A program made the position numbers and the translations under genes. The notes under the pieces were generated by a model. It had not been told where the DNA came from. It saw only the letters and a list, made by a program, of their open reading frames with translations, and searched no databases. Below are positions 63,872 to 64,000 of a DNA stretch of 64,000 nt, piece after piece. Each line of letters opens with the position of its first letter. Within the stretch, counting starts at the first letter, position 1. The DNA is taken from assembly GCF_016526145.1 (NCBI RefSeq), contig NZ_JADDUE010000003.1, forward strand, positions 310,001 through 374,000, read 5' to 3'. The stretch comes from Saccharopolyspora galaxeae. GTDB lineage: Bacteria > Actinomycetota > Actinomycetes > Mycobacteriales > Pseudonocardiaceae.

Positions 63872-64000
63872 AGTGCCCCGCATCCCGCTCGGCGACTGGT
63901 TCCAAGCCGTCGTGAACTGGTTGAACGACACGATCGGGCCGGTCTTCGACTTCATCGACCTGGTGGTGCGTTCCGCGGTGGACGGCTTGACCGCGGCGCT
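63864..64000 (+). CDS. glycine betaine/proline-type ABC permease (5' end only)
   Basis: 45 codons from ATG at 63864 (AGGAGG upstream at 63851-63856), cut by the window end. PRIPLGDWFQAVVNWLNDTIGPVFDFIDLV resembles the N-terminus of ProW/OpuAB permeases, which begin with a helix before the transmembrane core. It is probably the membrane partner of the preceding ATPase. Confidence 0.8.
   Translation, partial: MPEVPRIPLGDWFQAVVNWLNDTIGPVFDFIDLVVRSAVDGLTAA

Overview
The window is a roughly 70% GC actinobacterial chromosome segment, most probably Pseudonocardiaceae (Saccharopolyspora-like). Evidence: GTG/TTG starts are frequent; a full Pup-proteasome gene set is present (mpa, dop, pup, prcB, prcA, pafA, pafB, pafC); there is a mycothiol ligase (mshC) and a conservon-type GTPase operon. 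The housekeeping genes run in the same relative order as the Mycobacterium tuberculosis block from mshC down to helY (mshC, PAC2, hisE, recB-like, trmI, mpa, dop, pup, prcB, prcA, pafA, pafB, pafC, tatA, tatC, helY).

Layout: 1-3107 (minus) holds the 3' part of a HelY-type RNA helicase gene and a diacylglycerol kinase. Then 3159-32539 interrupts the usual tatC-helY neighbourhood with about 29 kb of accessory DNA: an NB-ARC regulator, a Streptomyces-type contractile injection system (CIS) locus, an arsenic operon nested inside it, and a ketosteroid-dehydrogenase-like flavoprotein. The CIS locus has a membrane immunoglobulin-like protein and a divergent LuxR regulator on the left (4940-6983), a secreted beta-propeller protein, a DUF4255 protein and an AAA ATPase (10052-15847), a minus-strand DUF4157 effector with a low-GC C-terminal domain (15957-17726), and one long plus-strand operon (17963-30796). 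That operon encodes sheath, two tube-type proteins, a Pro/Ser-rich protein with 15 [VIL]QR motifs, LysM adaptor, VgrG-like spike, PAAR tip, gp25, baseplate J, tail protein I and a zinc-ribbon/membrane/glycan-binding protein. No fibre, holin or lysis gene is visible, which fits a cytoplasmic CIS. The arsenic genes (7340-9762) are arsR-acr3-arsC on minus and a divergent arsI/cadI gene.

32803-48390 carries the Tat translocase genes, the WYL regulators pafB/pafC, pafA and the proteasome genes, with unrelated enzymes between them (SDR, PAP2-lipid kinase fusion, VOC protein, Nudix hydrolase, aldo-keto reductase). A 34-bp perfect palindrome lies between pup and prcB. 48955-56222 encodes a small membrane protein, tRNA m1A58 methyltransferase, a site-2 protease, a RecB-like Fe-S nuclease, a VOC protein, HisE, a HAD phosphatase and a PAC2 protein. 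56270-60472 is a conservon operon ending in a StyA-like flavin monooxygenase. 61024-62262 is mshC, and the right edge holds the start of a glycine-betaine/proline-type ABC importer (62684-64000, cut by the window).

I saw no rRNA, tRNA, CRISPR array, transposase or integrase. The most interesting items are: the chimeric DUF4157 effector, whose low-GC C-terminal domain has motifs reminiscent of carboxylate-amine ligases; the [VIL]QR motif shared by the effector and the large Pro/Ser-rich CIS protein; a duplicated GGGCARCACC element found at both divergent CIS promoters; and the pup-prcB intercistronic palindrome.
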